Notes under the pieces: generated by a model | What the model was told of the DNA's origin: nothing | What the model saw: the letters and a program-made list of their open reading frames with translations, nothing else | Database searches by the model: none | Translations under genes and position numbers: made by a program | From: Flaccisagitta enflata | Lineage: Eukaryota > Chaetognatha > Sagittoidea > Aphragmophora | DNA: 64,000 bases | Assembly: GCA_965153355.1 (NCBI GenBank) | Contig: OZ231126.1 | Location: 57,288,001 to 57,352,000, forward strand | Direction of reading: 5' to 3' | Shown here: positions 1-11,280 of the stretch, piece by piece | Position numbering within the stretch: the stretch's first letter is position 1 | Layout: each line of letters opens with the position of its first letter

Positions 1-556
1 GGCGGACAAGGATAATTAGATAGTTGAGTATTAGGTTGATTCGTGTAAGGTTCTGGCGTTTTGAGATTCAAATCCATTATGGAAGTGGAGGTGGAGGTCG
101 CGACTGCTGGCGCGGTGGTCGTGGCGGGAGTTGGCATCGGAGGAGATGCCGGGGATGAATTGTGGAGTAACAACGCCAGTACGTCGCCGAAAGTCACGAT
201 CCGGCGCGTCTCGACCGTAGATTGCGTCTTGCCGGAGACAACGCCTCCGTTTGGAAAAACGCGACTCCTCGTGAAAATCACGCAAGTCAAACCACGATTG
301 TCGACGACATCGACGGCGTAAGGCGATGACGACGACGACGGCATGGACGCAGTTTGCGACAGAGAATGAGTATGGTGATAGTATGAGCGGTAATCCGTCG
401 CGGTCACGTGGTGTAATGATCTGGTGATAACGATGGTTTTCAGCCAAAGTGTTTCCCAGCTTCGTTTGTCGATGGAAGCGTATGTAAAGCACACGCCCTC
501 GGATGTTTCGCCAACGCCGTCCAAACTCAAACGATCCAGAGTTTGCAAAGACCATC
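1..556 (-). CDS. Partial internal exon of an unrecognised protein, running off the window
   Basis: Reading the minus strand from position 554 down to 3 gives 184 codons without a stop. The translation begins WSLQTLDRLSLDGVGETSEG, continues with VCFTYASIDKRSWETLWLK, has a short Ser run (MPSSSSSP), then VVDNRGLTCVIFTRSR and IVTFGDVLALLLHNS, a Pro/Thr/Ala-rich stretch, and MDLNLKTPEPYTNQPN. Its composition is balanced, unlike the Arg/His-rich reading of the neighbouring frame. A plausible splice acceptor (TTTACACCTCCAG) ends at 557, so the exon would start at 556 with two bases of a split codon. There is no start codon in the frame, which fits an internal exon. No domain is recognised. Upstream on this strand lies a long polypurine GAAA tract (597-1020), an unusual intron edge. 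The coding call rests on composition and frame length only. Confidence 0.5.
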
Positions 557-595
557 CTGGAGGTGTAAATTGACACAGTATGGGGTGAATTTTTC

Positions 596-596
<1 letters not shown>

Positions 597-638
<42 letters not shown>

Positions 639-1020
639 CTTCTTTTTCCCCTTCTTTCTTTTTTCCCTTTCTTTCTTTCTTTCCTTCCTTCCTCTTCTTT
701 TTCCCCTTCTTTTTTTCTTTCCTTCCCTTTCTTTCCTTCTTTCCTTCCTCTTCTTTTTCCCCTTCTTTTTTTCTTTCCTTCCCTTTCTTTCTTTCCTTCC
801 TTCCTCTTCTTTTTCGCCTTCTTTCTTTCTTTCCTTCCTTCCTCCTATTTTTCCCCTTCTTTTTTTCTTTCCTTCCCTTTCTTTCTTTCCTTCCTCTTCT
901 TTTTCCCCTTCTTTTTTTCTTTCCTTCCTTCCTCTTCTTTTTCCCCTTCTTTCTTTCTTTCCTTCCTTCCTCTTCTTTTTCCCCTTCTTTCTTTCTTTCC
1001 TTCCTTCCTGTTCTCCTTCC
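597..1020. repeat. CTTT/CTTCC-rich pyrimidine tract
   Basis: An impure polypyrimidine block made of CTTT runs and a recurring longer phrase (TTCCTCTTCTTTTTCCCCTT). It would lie in the intron upstream of the exon at 1-556. Long open frames across it are pure F/L/S or K/E/R and are not coding. Confidence 0.9.
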
Positions 1021-1059
1021 ATGAGTAGTCTGAGGGCTATGAGGGTCTATCCGCAGTTT

Positions 1060-1323
1060 TTCCCATGAAGATGATGATGGCAATGGCGCTGGCGCTGGTG
1101 ACGGCGACAATGAAGGCAATAACAATGAAGTTTTTGTTGTTTTTTTCTTTTTTTTTAGCTTTTTTTGTTTTTTTTCCTGTTTTCTTTGTTCTCTTTTTTT
1201 CATTTTCTTTTTTTCCGTCGTCGTTGCTGTCATCGTAGTCGTCGTCGTCGTCATCGTCGTCATTGTCATTGTCGTCATCACCGCCGCCACCGCCGCCGTC
1301 GTCGTCATCGTCGTTGTCATTGT

Positions 1324-1354
<31 letters not shown>

Positions 1355-1757
1355 ATCGTTGTAGTCGTTGTCTTCGCCGCCGCCTCCGCCGCCACCATCG
1401 TCGTCGCCGTTAAATTTGAGAACAATGTCGGCCATGATAACAACATTAAGGATAATGATGGTGATGGCGATGGCGACGGCGACGGCGAAGGCGACGAGAA
1501 GTGTAAACAATTCATCGCCTTCGCCTTCGCCATCGCCATCGCCATCGCCTCTCTTTTTCCTGCTCTCCATTGCCATTGCCAGCGCCAGCGCCATCGACAT
1601 CGCCGCCATGTCACCTCCTGCTCTTCTTCGCCAGCGCCACCGTCTGTATCTTTTTGTCTTGTTCCTCACCCTTTTTTTCTCTTCTCAATTCCCATAATAA
1701 CTGTTTTTCATTTTCTTTTTTTCCGTCGTCGTCATTGTTGTTGTCGTTTTCATTGTT

Positions 1758-1809
<52 letters not shown>

Positions 1810-1930
1810 TCATCGTCGTCGTCGTTGTCGTCTTCGCCGCCGCCGCCTATTCCAGCTCCATGTCAACAGGAGTACCAGCGCCATCGTCGTCGCCATCGCC
1901 AGCTACAGAGCCAACTCCTTTCCTCCTCAA
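1060..1930. repeat. Imperfect trinucleotide arrays (GTC/GCC/ATC types)
   Basis: Interrupted trinucleotide arrays: GATGGC-type at 1067-1130 and 1440-1600, GTC/ATC at 1206-1420, and almost pure TCG at 1750-1815. Both strands give open frames of poly-D/G or poly-S/R, which is expected of stop-free trinucleotide repeats. No real gene is supported. Confidence 0.8.
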
Positions 1931-2054
1931 GTCATTATCTCACTTTTTTTCATTCTATGATTAGCTAATATTCTTTTTTTTCTCCAGCGATAGCCTCTTC
2001 CTGACACCCTTGTATCTTGATGAATAATGCGGGTAAATCAGCAGTTAGACCAAG

Positions 2055-2165
2055 AATAAACCTGTGGATAAACCTGCGGATAAACCTGCGGATAAACATG
2101 CGGATAAACCTGCGGATAACACTGTGGAGCACTTAAAACTGCGGATAAAACTGCGGATAAAGGCT
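2055..2165. repeat. 15-bp minisatellite CTGCGGATAAACCTG
   Basis: About seven direct copies of a roughly 15-bp unit (TGCGGATAAACCTGCGGATA...), with decay toward both ends. Confidence 0.75.
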
Positions 2166-2216
2166 CTGTCCATGTAAAAGCCCTGTCCTCAGCCCTCAGA
2201 CAGCGACTGTCTCCTC

Positions 2217-2346
2217 TTCTTTTTCCCCTTCTTTCTTTCCTTCCTTCCTCTTCTTTTTCCCCTTCTTTCTTTCCTTCCTTCCTCTTCTTTTTCCCCTTCT
2301 TTCTTTCTTTCCTTCCTCCTCTTCTTTTTCCCCTTCTTTTTTTTTT

Positions 2347-2402
<56 letters not shown>

Positions 2403-2870
2403 TGGACCTTCTTCTTTTTCCCCTTCTTTCCTCCCTTCCTTCTTTCCTCCTTTCCTTCTTTCCTCCTTTCCTTCCTTCCTCCTTTCCTTCCTTCCTCCTT
2501 TCCTTCCTTCCTCCTTTCCTTCCTTCCTCCTTTCCTTCCTTCCTCCTTTCCTTCCTTTCCTTCCTTTCCTTTCCTCCTTTCCTTCCTTCCTCCTTTCCTT
2601 CCTTCCTCCTTTCCTTCCTTTCTTCCTTCCCCCTTCCTTCCCTCCTTTCTTCCTTCTTTCCTTCCTTCCTCCTTTCTTCCTTCCCTCCTTTCTTCCTTCC
2701 CTCCTTCCTTACCTTACTACCTTCCTTCTTTCCTTCCCTCTTTCTTTCCTTCCTTCTTTTCTTTCCTTCTTTCCATCCTTCCTTCTTTCCATCCTTCCTT
2801 CTTTCCTTCCTTCTTTCCTTCCTCCTTCTTCCCTTCCTTCTTTCCTTCCTCCTTCTTTCTTCTTTCTATT
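2217..2870. repeat. CTTT / CCTTCCTT pyrimidine tract
   Basis: Pure CTTT at 2347-2403 flanked by CCTTCCTCCTTT-type repeats to 2870. It abuts directly on a family-A element at 2874. Confidence 0.9.
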
Positions 2871-2873
2871 ATC

Positions 2874-3039
2874 TTTTTAGTTGCGGACACGCAACTCTAT
2901 AAGATGCTTTGACCATCTGTCTGTCCGTCCGTCCGTCCGTTGGTCCGTCATGATGATCGAGTTTGAAAGCGTGAAAACGCGCATTTGCGCCCCTGCCCAC
3001 CCATCCGCAACTGGTATTGGCCGTGTATCCGGCCTTGTT
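2874..3039 (+). repeat. Family A element, class I
   Basis: Starts TTTTTAG with hairpin AGTTGCGGACACGCAACT (7-bp stem), then CTATAAGATGCTTTG, a GTCC run, the box CCCCTGCCCACCC, distal box ATCCGCAACT, and the end GGCCGTGTATCCGGCC-TTGTT, itself a short hairpin. The distal box is the reverse complement of the hairpin's first ten bases with one mismatch. Confidence 0.85.
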
Positions 3040-3061
3040 CATTTTTTCTTTTATCCTTTCA

Positions 3062-3208
3062 TTTTTAGTCGCGGACACGCGAATCTTCACCTTACCGAGT
3101 CGGTCGGTCCGTCAGTCCGTCCGAAACATTTTTGAATTGCGAGCGCCTTTTGCATTACTGCCCCTGCCAAACCGTCCGCGACTGTCTTGCCGTGTATCCG
3201 GCCTTGCT
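3062..3208 (+). repeat. Family A element, class II
   Basis: Hairpin AGTCGCGGACACGCGAAT and distal box GTCCGCGACT, which matches the hairpin's first ten bases 10/10 in reverse complement. It lies 22 bp after the class I copy with a pyrimidine spacer, so neighbouring copies carry different stem classes. Confidence 0.85.
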
Positions 3209-3251
3209 TCTTTTGACCTTTCATTTTTTCTTTTTCCTGTTTTTCTCCCTT

Positions 3252-4587
3252 TTTTGGGCAGCGGCCCCGAAGGGGCCGATGACCTATGCTTTCACACATA
3301 TGGGAGATTTTCTCCTTCTCCTTCTTCTCCTTCTCCGTCCCCCCCCCCTCAAGGCCCAAATCCTAGTCTTCAGACCCAAATCCTAACTTCGAGGCTCAAA
3401 TCCCAGCCTCGAGGCTCAAATCTCAGTCTCCAGGCTCAAATCCCAGCCTTGAGGCTCAAATCCCAGCCCTGAGCCTCAAATCCCAGATTCAAGGCACAAA
3501 TCCCAGCCTTGAAGCTCAAATCTCAGCTTCAAAGCTCAAATCCCAGCCTCGAAGCTCAAATCCCAGCCTCGAAGCTCAAATCCCAGCCTCGAAGCTCAAA
3601 TCCCAGCCTCGAAGCTCAAATCCCAGCCTCGAAGCTCAAATCCCAGCCTCGAAGCTCAAATCCCAGCCTCGAAGCTCAAATCAGCCTCGAGCTCAAATCC
3701 CAGCCTCGGCTCAAATCCCAGCCTCGAGGCTCAATCAGCCTCCCGAGCTCAAATCCCAGCCTCGGCTCAAATCAGCCTCGAAGCTCAAATCCCAGCCTCG
3801 AAGCTCAAATCCAGCCTCCAGGCGCTCAAATCCCAGCCTCGAAGCTCAAATCCCAGCCTCGAAGCTCAAATCCCAGCCTCGAAGCTCAAATCCCAGCCTC
3901 GAAGCTCAAATCCCAGCCTCGAAGCTCAAATCCCAGCCTCGAAGCTCAAATCCCAGCCTCGAAGCTCAAATCCCAGCCTCGAAGCTCAAATCCCAGCCTC
4001 GAAGCTCAAATCCCAGCCTCAGGCTCGTCCCAGCTCGGCTCAAATCCCAGCCTCAAAGCTCAAATCAACTCAGAAGCTCAATCCCAGCCTCAAAGCTCAA
4101 AATCAGCCTCAAATCAGCCTCAAAGCTCAATCCAGCCTCAAAGCTCAAATCCCAGCCTCAAGCTCAAATCCCAGCCTCTAAGCTCAAATCCCAGCCTCAA
4201 AGCTCAAATCCCAGCCTCAAAGCTCAAATCCCAGCCTCAAAGCTCAAATCCCAGCCTCAAAGCTCAAATCCCAGCCTCAAAGCTCAAATCCCAGCCTCAA
4301 AGCTCAAATCCCAGCCTCAAAGCTCAAATCCCAGCCTCAAAGCTCAAATCCCAGCCTCAAAGCTCAAATCCCACCCTCAAAGCTCAAATCCCACCCTCAA
4401 CGCTAAAATCCCACCCTCAACGCTAAAATCCCAGCCTCCAGGCCCTAATTCCATCCTTGAGGCCAAAATAAAAACAGCATAGGTCATCGGCCCCTTCGGG
4501 GCCGCTGCCCCTCTAACCACCTCACACCCACATTCACTCACATAGGGGCAACGGGTACCGCTGACCATCTAACGCTTTTGCGACTAT
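3252..4587 (+). repeat. Family B element, subtype B1, with long minisatellite core
   Basis: Left end TTTTTGGGCAGCGG with hairpin GGCCCCGAAGGGGCC, then GATGACC and hairpin CCTATG...CATATG/GG. The right end repeats this cassette inverted, followed by a CCCCT...AGGGG stem, GGGTACCGCTGACC and terminal hairpin CGC-TTTT-GCG at about 4575-4584. Between the ends lies a 20-bp minisatellite. No coding capacity. Confidence 0.85.
3357..4430. repeat. 20-bp minisatellite core TCCCAGCCTCGAAGCTCAAA
   Basis: About fifty copies of a 20-bp unit. The third variable position shifts in blocks along the array (CTCGAAG in the middle, CTCAAAG at 4135-4380), and shortened units cluster near 3680-3830 and 4020-4140. 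The 305-residue frame across it is a repeat translation, not a protein. Confidence 0.95.
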
Positions 4588-4734
4588 TTTCTTTTTCTTC
4601 CGTCAGTTTTTCTCTTCTTCCTTTTCTTTCTTTGTGTTCCTTTTCTTGCTTGTTTTCCTTTTATTTCATTCCTTCGATATTTTCTTTTCTTCTTTTTATT
4701 TTTTCTTCCTTTTTCATTTCTTCGTTTTACTTTC

Positions 4735-4790
4735 TTTTTAGTTGCGGACAAGCAACTCTATAAGAGGCTTTGTCGAGTCAAAGAATGAAA
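4735..4790 (+). repeat. Family A left end, class I, truncated
   Basis: TTTTTAG and hairpin AGTTGCGGACAAGCAACT followed by CTATAAGAGGCTTTGTC, then homology stops. The GTCC core and distal box are missing before the gap. Confidence 0.7.
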
Positions 4791-4873
4791 AAATGAGTGT
4801 TCTGGATACTTTTTATGATGTTTGTGTATGGAGTGGGGTTTGGGGTGTGCATGGGGGTTCATTCTTTCTTTTT

Positions 4874-4883
4874 NNNNNNNNNN
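4874..4883. other. Assembly gap (10 N)
   Basis: Ten Ns. The sequence changes character across it, from a pyrimidine-rich flank to a GTACATT minisatellite, so the join may not be contiguous. Confidence 0.99.
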
Positions 4884-4884
4884 A

Positions 4885-5600
4885 GGTTGAGTTGAGTAAT
4901 GTTGAGATTAAGAGTAAGGTTGAGTTTAGTTGGTACAGTGTGGGTAAATTGTGGGTTCATTGTGGGTACATCCTGGGTACATTGTGGGTACAGCGTGGGA
5001 ACATTTGTAGGTACATTTATAGGTACATTGGTAGGTACATTTGTAAGTACATTTGTAGGTACATTCGTAGGTACATTGTAGGTACATTTAGTACAGGTAC
5101 ATTCATCTCAGTTACATATTGCAGCTTCAGTACCTAGAAGTTCAAGGGATCAAATAATCTCTGAGCTGTAGCTTCAATACCTTAAAGTTCAAGGGATCAA
5201 ATATGTTGGAGAAACCAAATAAATTGAGAGAAGGTAGTCTAAAGGGATGGTGGTGGACCAAACTGTTGAATCTCTGTGAATTGGACCAAACATTGAATCT
5301 GTTCCTGAGTCTGATGAATTCACCTGAATTTAAGAAGCTGCCCGGAGAAAGGTGCGCTTTTTAGGCAGGGAGTTTGAAGGGGATTTGTTCTACTGTGGGT
5401 ACATCCTGGGTACATTAATGAGTACAGCGTCGTCTGATTGTGGTGTTTGGTACATTTGTAGGTACATTTGTAAAATTTACATTTGTAGAGTACATTCGTA
5501 AGACATTTGTGCGTCTCACGTTGTAGTTACATTATTGATACATTTGTAGGTACATTTGTAGAGTAATACATTCATGGGTACAGCGCGGTATCGTAGGTAC
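4885..5600. repeat. 12-bp minisatellite GTACATTCGTAG, decayed, with fragments of a longer unit
   Basis: Arrays of GTAGGTACATTT-type units at 4925-5100 and 5395-5600. Between them is a degenerate copy of the longer unit that recurs intact near 7371-8470 (TTGCAGCTTCAATACC ... ACCAAACATTGAATCT). Confidence 0.85.
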
Positions 5601-7362
<1,762 letters not shown>

Positions 7363-7370
7363 GTGGGTAC

Positions 7371-8650
7371 AGTTAGAAAAGGTGCAATAATCTCATTTAC
7401 ATATTGCAGCTTCAATACCTTTAAGTTCAAGGGATCAAATATGTTTGACAAACCAAATAGGGTGGTGGTCGGGGATGGTGGCGGACCAAACATTGAATCT
7501 CTGTTCTGAGTCCTGATGAATTCACCTGAATTTCTAAGTCCACCCAAAGGGGGAAAGGTTGGGTCTTTTTAGGCAGGGGTTTTGAAGGGGGATTTTGTTC
7601 ATTTGTGGGTACATTGTGGGTACATTGTGGGTACAGCGTGGGTACATTTGTAGGTACATTCGTAGGTACATTTGTAGGTACATTTGTAGGTACATTCGTA
7701 GGTACATTCGCAGGTACATTCGTAGGAACATTTGTAGGTACATTCGTAGGTACATTCGTGGGTACATCGTGGGTACAGTTAGAAAAGGTGCATAATCTCA
7801 TTTACATATTGCAGCTTCAATACCTTTAAGTTCAAGGGATCAAATATGTTTGACAAACCAAATAGGGTGGTGGTCGGGGATGGTGGTGGACCAAACATTG
7901 AATCTCTGTGGTGGACCAAACATTGAATCTCTGTTCTGAGTTCTGATGAATTCACCTGAATTTTTAAGTCCACCCGAAGGGGGAAAGGTTGGGGCTTTTT
8001 AGGCAGGGGTTTTGAAGGGGGATTTTGTTCATTTGTGGGTACATCCTGGGTACATTGTGGGTACAGCGTGGGTACATTCGTGGGTACATTTGTAGGTACA
8101 TTCGTAGGTACATTCGTAGGTACATTCGTAGGTACATTCGTAGGTACATTCGTAGGTACATTCGTAGGTACATTAATAGGTACATTCGTAGGAACATTTG
8201 TAGGTACATTCGTAGGTACATTCGTGGGTACATCGTGGGTACAGTTAGAAAAGGTGCAATAATCTCATTTACATATTGCAGCTTCAATACCTTTAAGTTC
8301 AAGGGATCAAATATGTTTGACAAACCAAATAGGGTGGTGGTCGGGGATGGTGGTGGACCAAACATTTAATCTCTGTGGTGGACCAAACATTGAATCTCTG
8401 TTCTGAGTCCTGATGAATTCACCTAAATTTCTAAGTCCACCCGAAGGGGGATTTTGTTCATTGTGGCAGATGTTTTATAGGTGGAGTGTGCTAATTATTG
8501 AAGTAACTATTGAAGGAAGTACATTAGTAAGTACATTCGTAGGTACATTCGTAGGTACATTTGTAAGTACATTAGTAGGTACATTTGGAGGTACATTAGT
8601 GGGTACATTCGTGGGTACATTCGTAGGTACATCGTGGATACATATTAAAG
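7371..8650. repeat. Tandem 410-470-bp units joined by GTACATTCGTAG arrays
   Basis: The phrase GTTAGAAAAGGTGCA starts at 7371, 7778 and 8243 (and 9089). Each is followed by TTGCAGCTTCAATACC, GGTGGTGGTCGGGG, CAAACATTGAATCTCTG, AAGTCCACCC and a GTAGGTACATTC array. It is a higher-order tandem repeat with the 12-bp minisatellite as its variable part. VGTFVGTF or NVPTNVPT frames across it are repeat artefacts. Confidence 0.85.
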
Positions 8651-8870
8651 TCTAGGGGTAAGGTTGAGTTAAGGGGTAACGTTGAGTTTAAGGGTAAGGT
8701 TGAGTTTAAGGGTAAGGTTGAGTTTAAGAGTAAGGTTGAGTTTAGGAGTGAGGTTGAGTTTAGGAGTAAGGTTGAGTTTAGGAGTAAGGTTGAGTTTGGG
8801 AGTAAGGTTGAGTTGAGTAAGGTTGAGTTTAAGAGTAAGGTTGAGTTTAAGAGTAAGGTTGAGTTTAGTT
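8650..8870. repeat. 17-18-bp minisatellite GTAAGGTTGAGTTTAAG
   Basis: About twelve direct copies with G/A variants (AAGGGTAAGGTTGAGTTT, AGGAGTAAGGTTGAG). Confidence 0.9.
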
Positions 8871-9110
8871 TATAGGTACATTGTGGGTACATTGTGGGTT
8901 CATTGTGGGTACAGCGTGGGTACATTCGTAGGTACATTCGTAGGTACATTCGTAGGTACATTCGTAGGTACATTTGTAGGTACATTCGTAGGTACATTCG
9001 TAGGTACATTCGTGGGTACATCGTGGGTACATCGTGGGTAACGTTGAGTTTGGGTACATTGTGGGTAGTTTGGGTACATTGTGGGTACAGTTAGAAAAGG
9101 TGCAATAATC
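8870..9110. repeat. GTACATTCGTAG minisatellite block
   Basis: Another run of the 12-bp unit, ending in the GTTAGAAAAGG phrase at 9089. Confidence 0.9.
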
Positions 9111-9179
9111 TCATTTACATATTGCAGCTTCAGAGACAGGGTTAAGTTAAGGGGCAGGGCTAAATTAAAAATGGCATTG

Positions 9180-9840
9180 TTATGCACATTTTTCACTTTT
9201 GGACTAGTGGGGTAGTCGGGTGGTAGGCTGGTTTGGATAAATAGTGTGCATAAGTTGAAATCTTCCATTTAGAGACTCCATACCAAGTTTCAACCAAATT
9301 GGTTGAAAAATGTCCAATTTATGCAAGTTTTTCACTTTTAGGCCAGTAAGCTGGTTGGGTTGTAGGTCAGTTTGATCGGTTAGCATCCTCAAACATAGAT
9401 AAATCATTCATGTGTTGAGTCCTTCCATTTAGAGACTCCATACCAAATTTCAACAAATTGGTAGAAAAACGCCAAAGTGAAGATATGCACATTTTTCACT
9501 TTTAAGCTGGTTGGGTAATAGGCTGGTTTGACAGGATAAATAGTGTGCATAATGTTGAGTTCTCCCATTTAGAGACTCCATACCAAGTTTCAACCAAATT
9601 AGTTGAAAAATGACAAAGTTATGCAAGTTTTTTACTTTTTGGCCGGTAGGCTTGTTGGGTGGTAGGTCGGTTTTGCCGGTTAGCATGCTCATGCATATAA
9701 ATCAAATACATACGTTGAGTCCTTCCATTTAGAGACTCCATACCAAATTTCAACCAAATCGGTTGAAAAATGTCAAAATTATGCAACTTTTTCACTTATA
9801 GGCCGGTAGGCTGGTTGGGCCGGTATGGTTGGTCGAATCA
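9180..9840. repeat. Four tandem copies of a 140-160-bp unit
   Basis: The phrase CCATTTAGAGACTCCATACC recurs at 9264, 9424, 9564 and 9724 (spacing 160, 140, 160). Each is followed by a CAACCAAATTGGTTGAAAAA-type palindromic phrase, TTATGCA, TTTTTCACTTTT and GGCTGGTTGGG. Longer and shorter units alternate. No coding frame is shared between copies. Confidence 0.85.
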
Positions 9841-9869
9841 CAAAAATCGGATATGATGTAAAGCGCCTT

Positions 9870-11035
9870 ACCCTACACCGTCTTTAAATCGGTTTGACTT
9901 TTAGTAAACCTTTATAACTTGGAATCTATTGGGAGAAAAGTCTTCAAATTTCTAGCGTATGTAGGAAATATGCTACGGTTTTGTCATGCCAAATCTTAAT
10001 ATTGTGTTTATAAGTGTTTGAAGTCAGCATAACATTGAAGAAAACTACAATTTTTGTGGGCCAAATCAACTTCTGATATTTCTATTTGAAAGAGGCTGTT
10101 ACTTTTTGCTTGCTACGTCTATAGAAAATTGACCTAAAATCTGAGATGATAAATAATTGTTTCTAAGTTTTACTAGTTTTAGTTTTGCTTGAAAATTTGA
10201 TATTACCTGGGGGGTGAAAATATTTGAGGTGATTTTACCATGTTTCCAAACCAAGAATGTGACCACAGAAAATGATAAGACATAGAAAATAGCAGTTTAA
10301 TCAATGTTACACTGACCGCCAATTCTTAAGAGCTCAATATTGAGATTTGGTACAGTAGATCTCGTCTAGACTTGAGATAACGGGGGCAAGCATTGAAGAT
10401 TAACAAATAAAGCCAGGGGATTGATATATGGAACATAGACTAATAAAATGATGCTTTATTGCCCATGATAGTTGGTTGCCATGGAAACGCATTTCCATGT
10501 TTTTACGCTAAAGTATCAATATTTTGAGAAATTTTTTGAGGGAACATTGCTTAAAATCAAATTTGCTACAACTTTCCCACAGTATGTTCTGTAAGAATGT
10601 CCCTCGTTTAGCGGTTGCGAGGGGTTGTCACACATGGATACGCTCCCTAGCAACGGCCAAATGAGCGATATTCTTACAGAACATACTGTGGGAAAGTTGT
10701 AGCAAATTTAATTCTAAGCAATGTTCCCTCAAAAAATTTCTCAAAATATTGATATTTTAGCATAAATACATGCGTTTCCATAGCAACCAAGTATCATGGG
10801 GAATAAATCTTTCCTTTATTAATTTATATTCCAAATATCAGCCCTCTAGTTTTATTTTTTCTTCCATAGTGCTTGCCCCCGTTATCTCAAGTCTAGACGA
10901 GATCTACTGTATAACAAAACCGTAGCTTACTACAAACATACACTGAAAATTTGAAGACTTTTCTCCCAATAGTTTTCAAGTTATAAAGGTTTACAAAAAG
11001 TCAATCCGATTTAAAGACCCTGTAGTTTCCATTTT
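9870..11035. mobile_element. Fold-back element (outer), with a second element nested inside
   Basis: The outer left arm (about 9880-10010: CTTTAAATCGGTTTGAC, TAAACCTTTATAACTTGG, GGGAGAAAAGTCTTCAAATT, GCTACGGTTTTGT) is the imperfect reverse complement of 10911-11030. The interior carries the element at 10353-10909. No open frame of note. The outer termini are not sharply resolved. Confidence 0.7.
10353..10909. mobile_element. TA-target palindromic MITE (Tc1/mariner-like)
   Basis: Terminal inverted repeats CAGTAGATCTCGTCTAGACT and AGTCTAGACGAGATCTACTG are bounded by TA on both sides (10351-10352, 10910-10911). Inversion continues through GAGATAACGGGGGCAAGC and, further in, a long near-perfect pair (about 10460-10608 with 10667-10800, including CAACTTTCCCACAGTATGTT). 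CAGT ends with TA duplication fit Tc1/mariner-type non-autonomous elements. No transposase. Confidence 0.75.
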
Positions 11036-11079
11036 TTAAAATCCGTGACAACAACGACGACAACGACGACGACACCCAC

Positions 11080-11242
11080 CCGCAAAAAAAAAAATCAAAA
11101 AAAATTTCTAAAAAAAATTTCAAAAAAAAAATTTCAAAAAAAAAATTTCAAAAAAAAAGTTTCAAAAAAAAATTTCAAAGAAAAAATTTCAAAAAAAAAT
11201 TTCAAAAAAAAATTTCAAAAAAATTTCAAAAAAAAAAAAGTA
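11080..11242. repeat. A-rich AAAAAAATTTC repeats
   Basis: Repeated A7-9 TTTC units of 10-12 bp; the K/F/S-rich frame over it is an artefact. Confidence 0.9.
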
Positions 11243-11280
11243 TTAGTACACTTTAGGTACACTGTAGGTACATAGTGGGT

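Noticed and set aside
31-1669. 527- and 210-codon minus frames, one with a membrane-helix-like stretch near 1080-1130
   Set aside because: Composition is Arg/Trp/Met/Thr/Lys/Asp from trinucleotide and AAAG repeats. The helix-like part arises from a GATGGC/GCTGGC repeat. Only the different frame over 1-556 looks coding.
2874-3039. Family A considered as a tRNA-derived SINE
   Set aside because: No convincing A-box/B-box pair. The terminal hairpin is self-complementary, and the element ends in an A/T run at the hairpin side with no growing tail.
3509-4426. A 305-codon frame of KLKSQPRSSNPSLEAQIPAS repeats
   Set aside because: Direct translation of the 20-bp minisatellite core of a family B element; register changes follow indels in the units.
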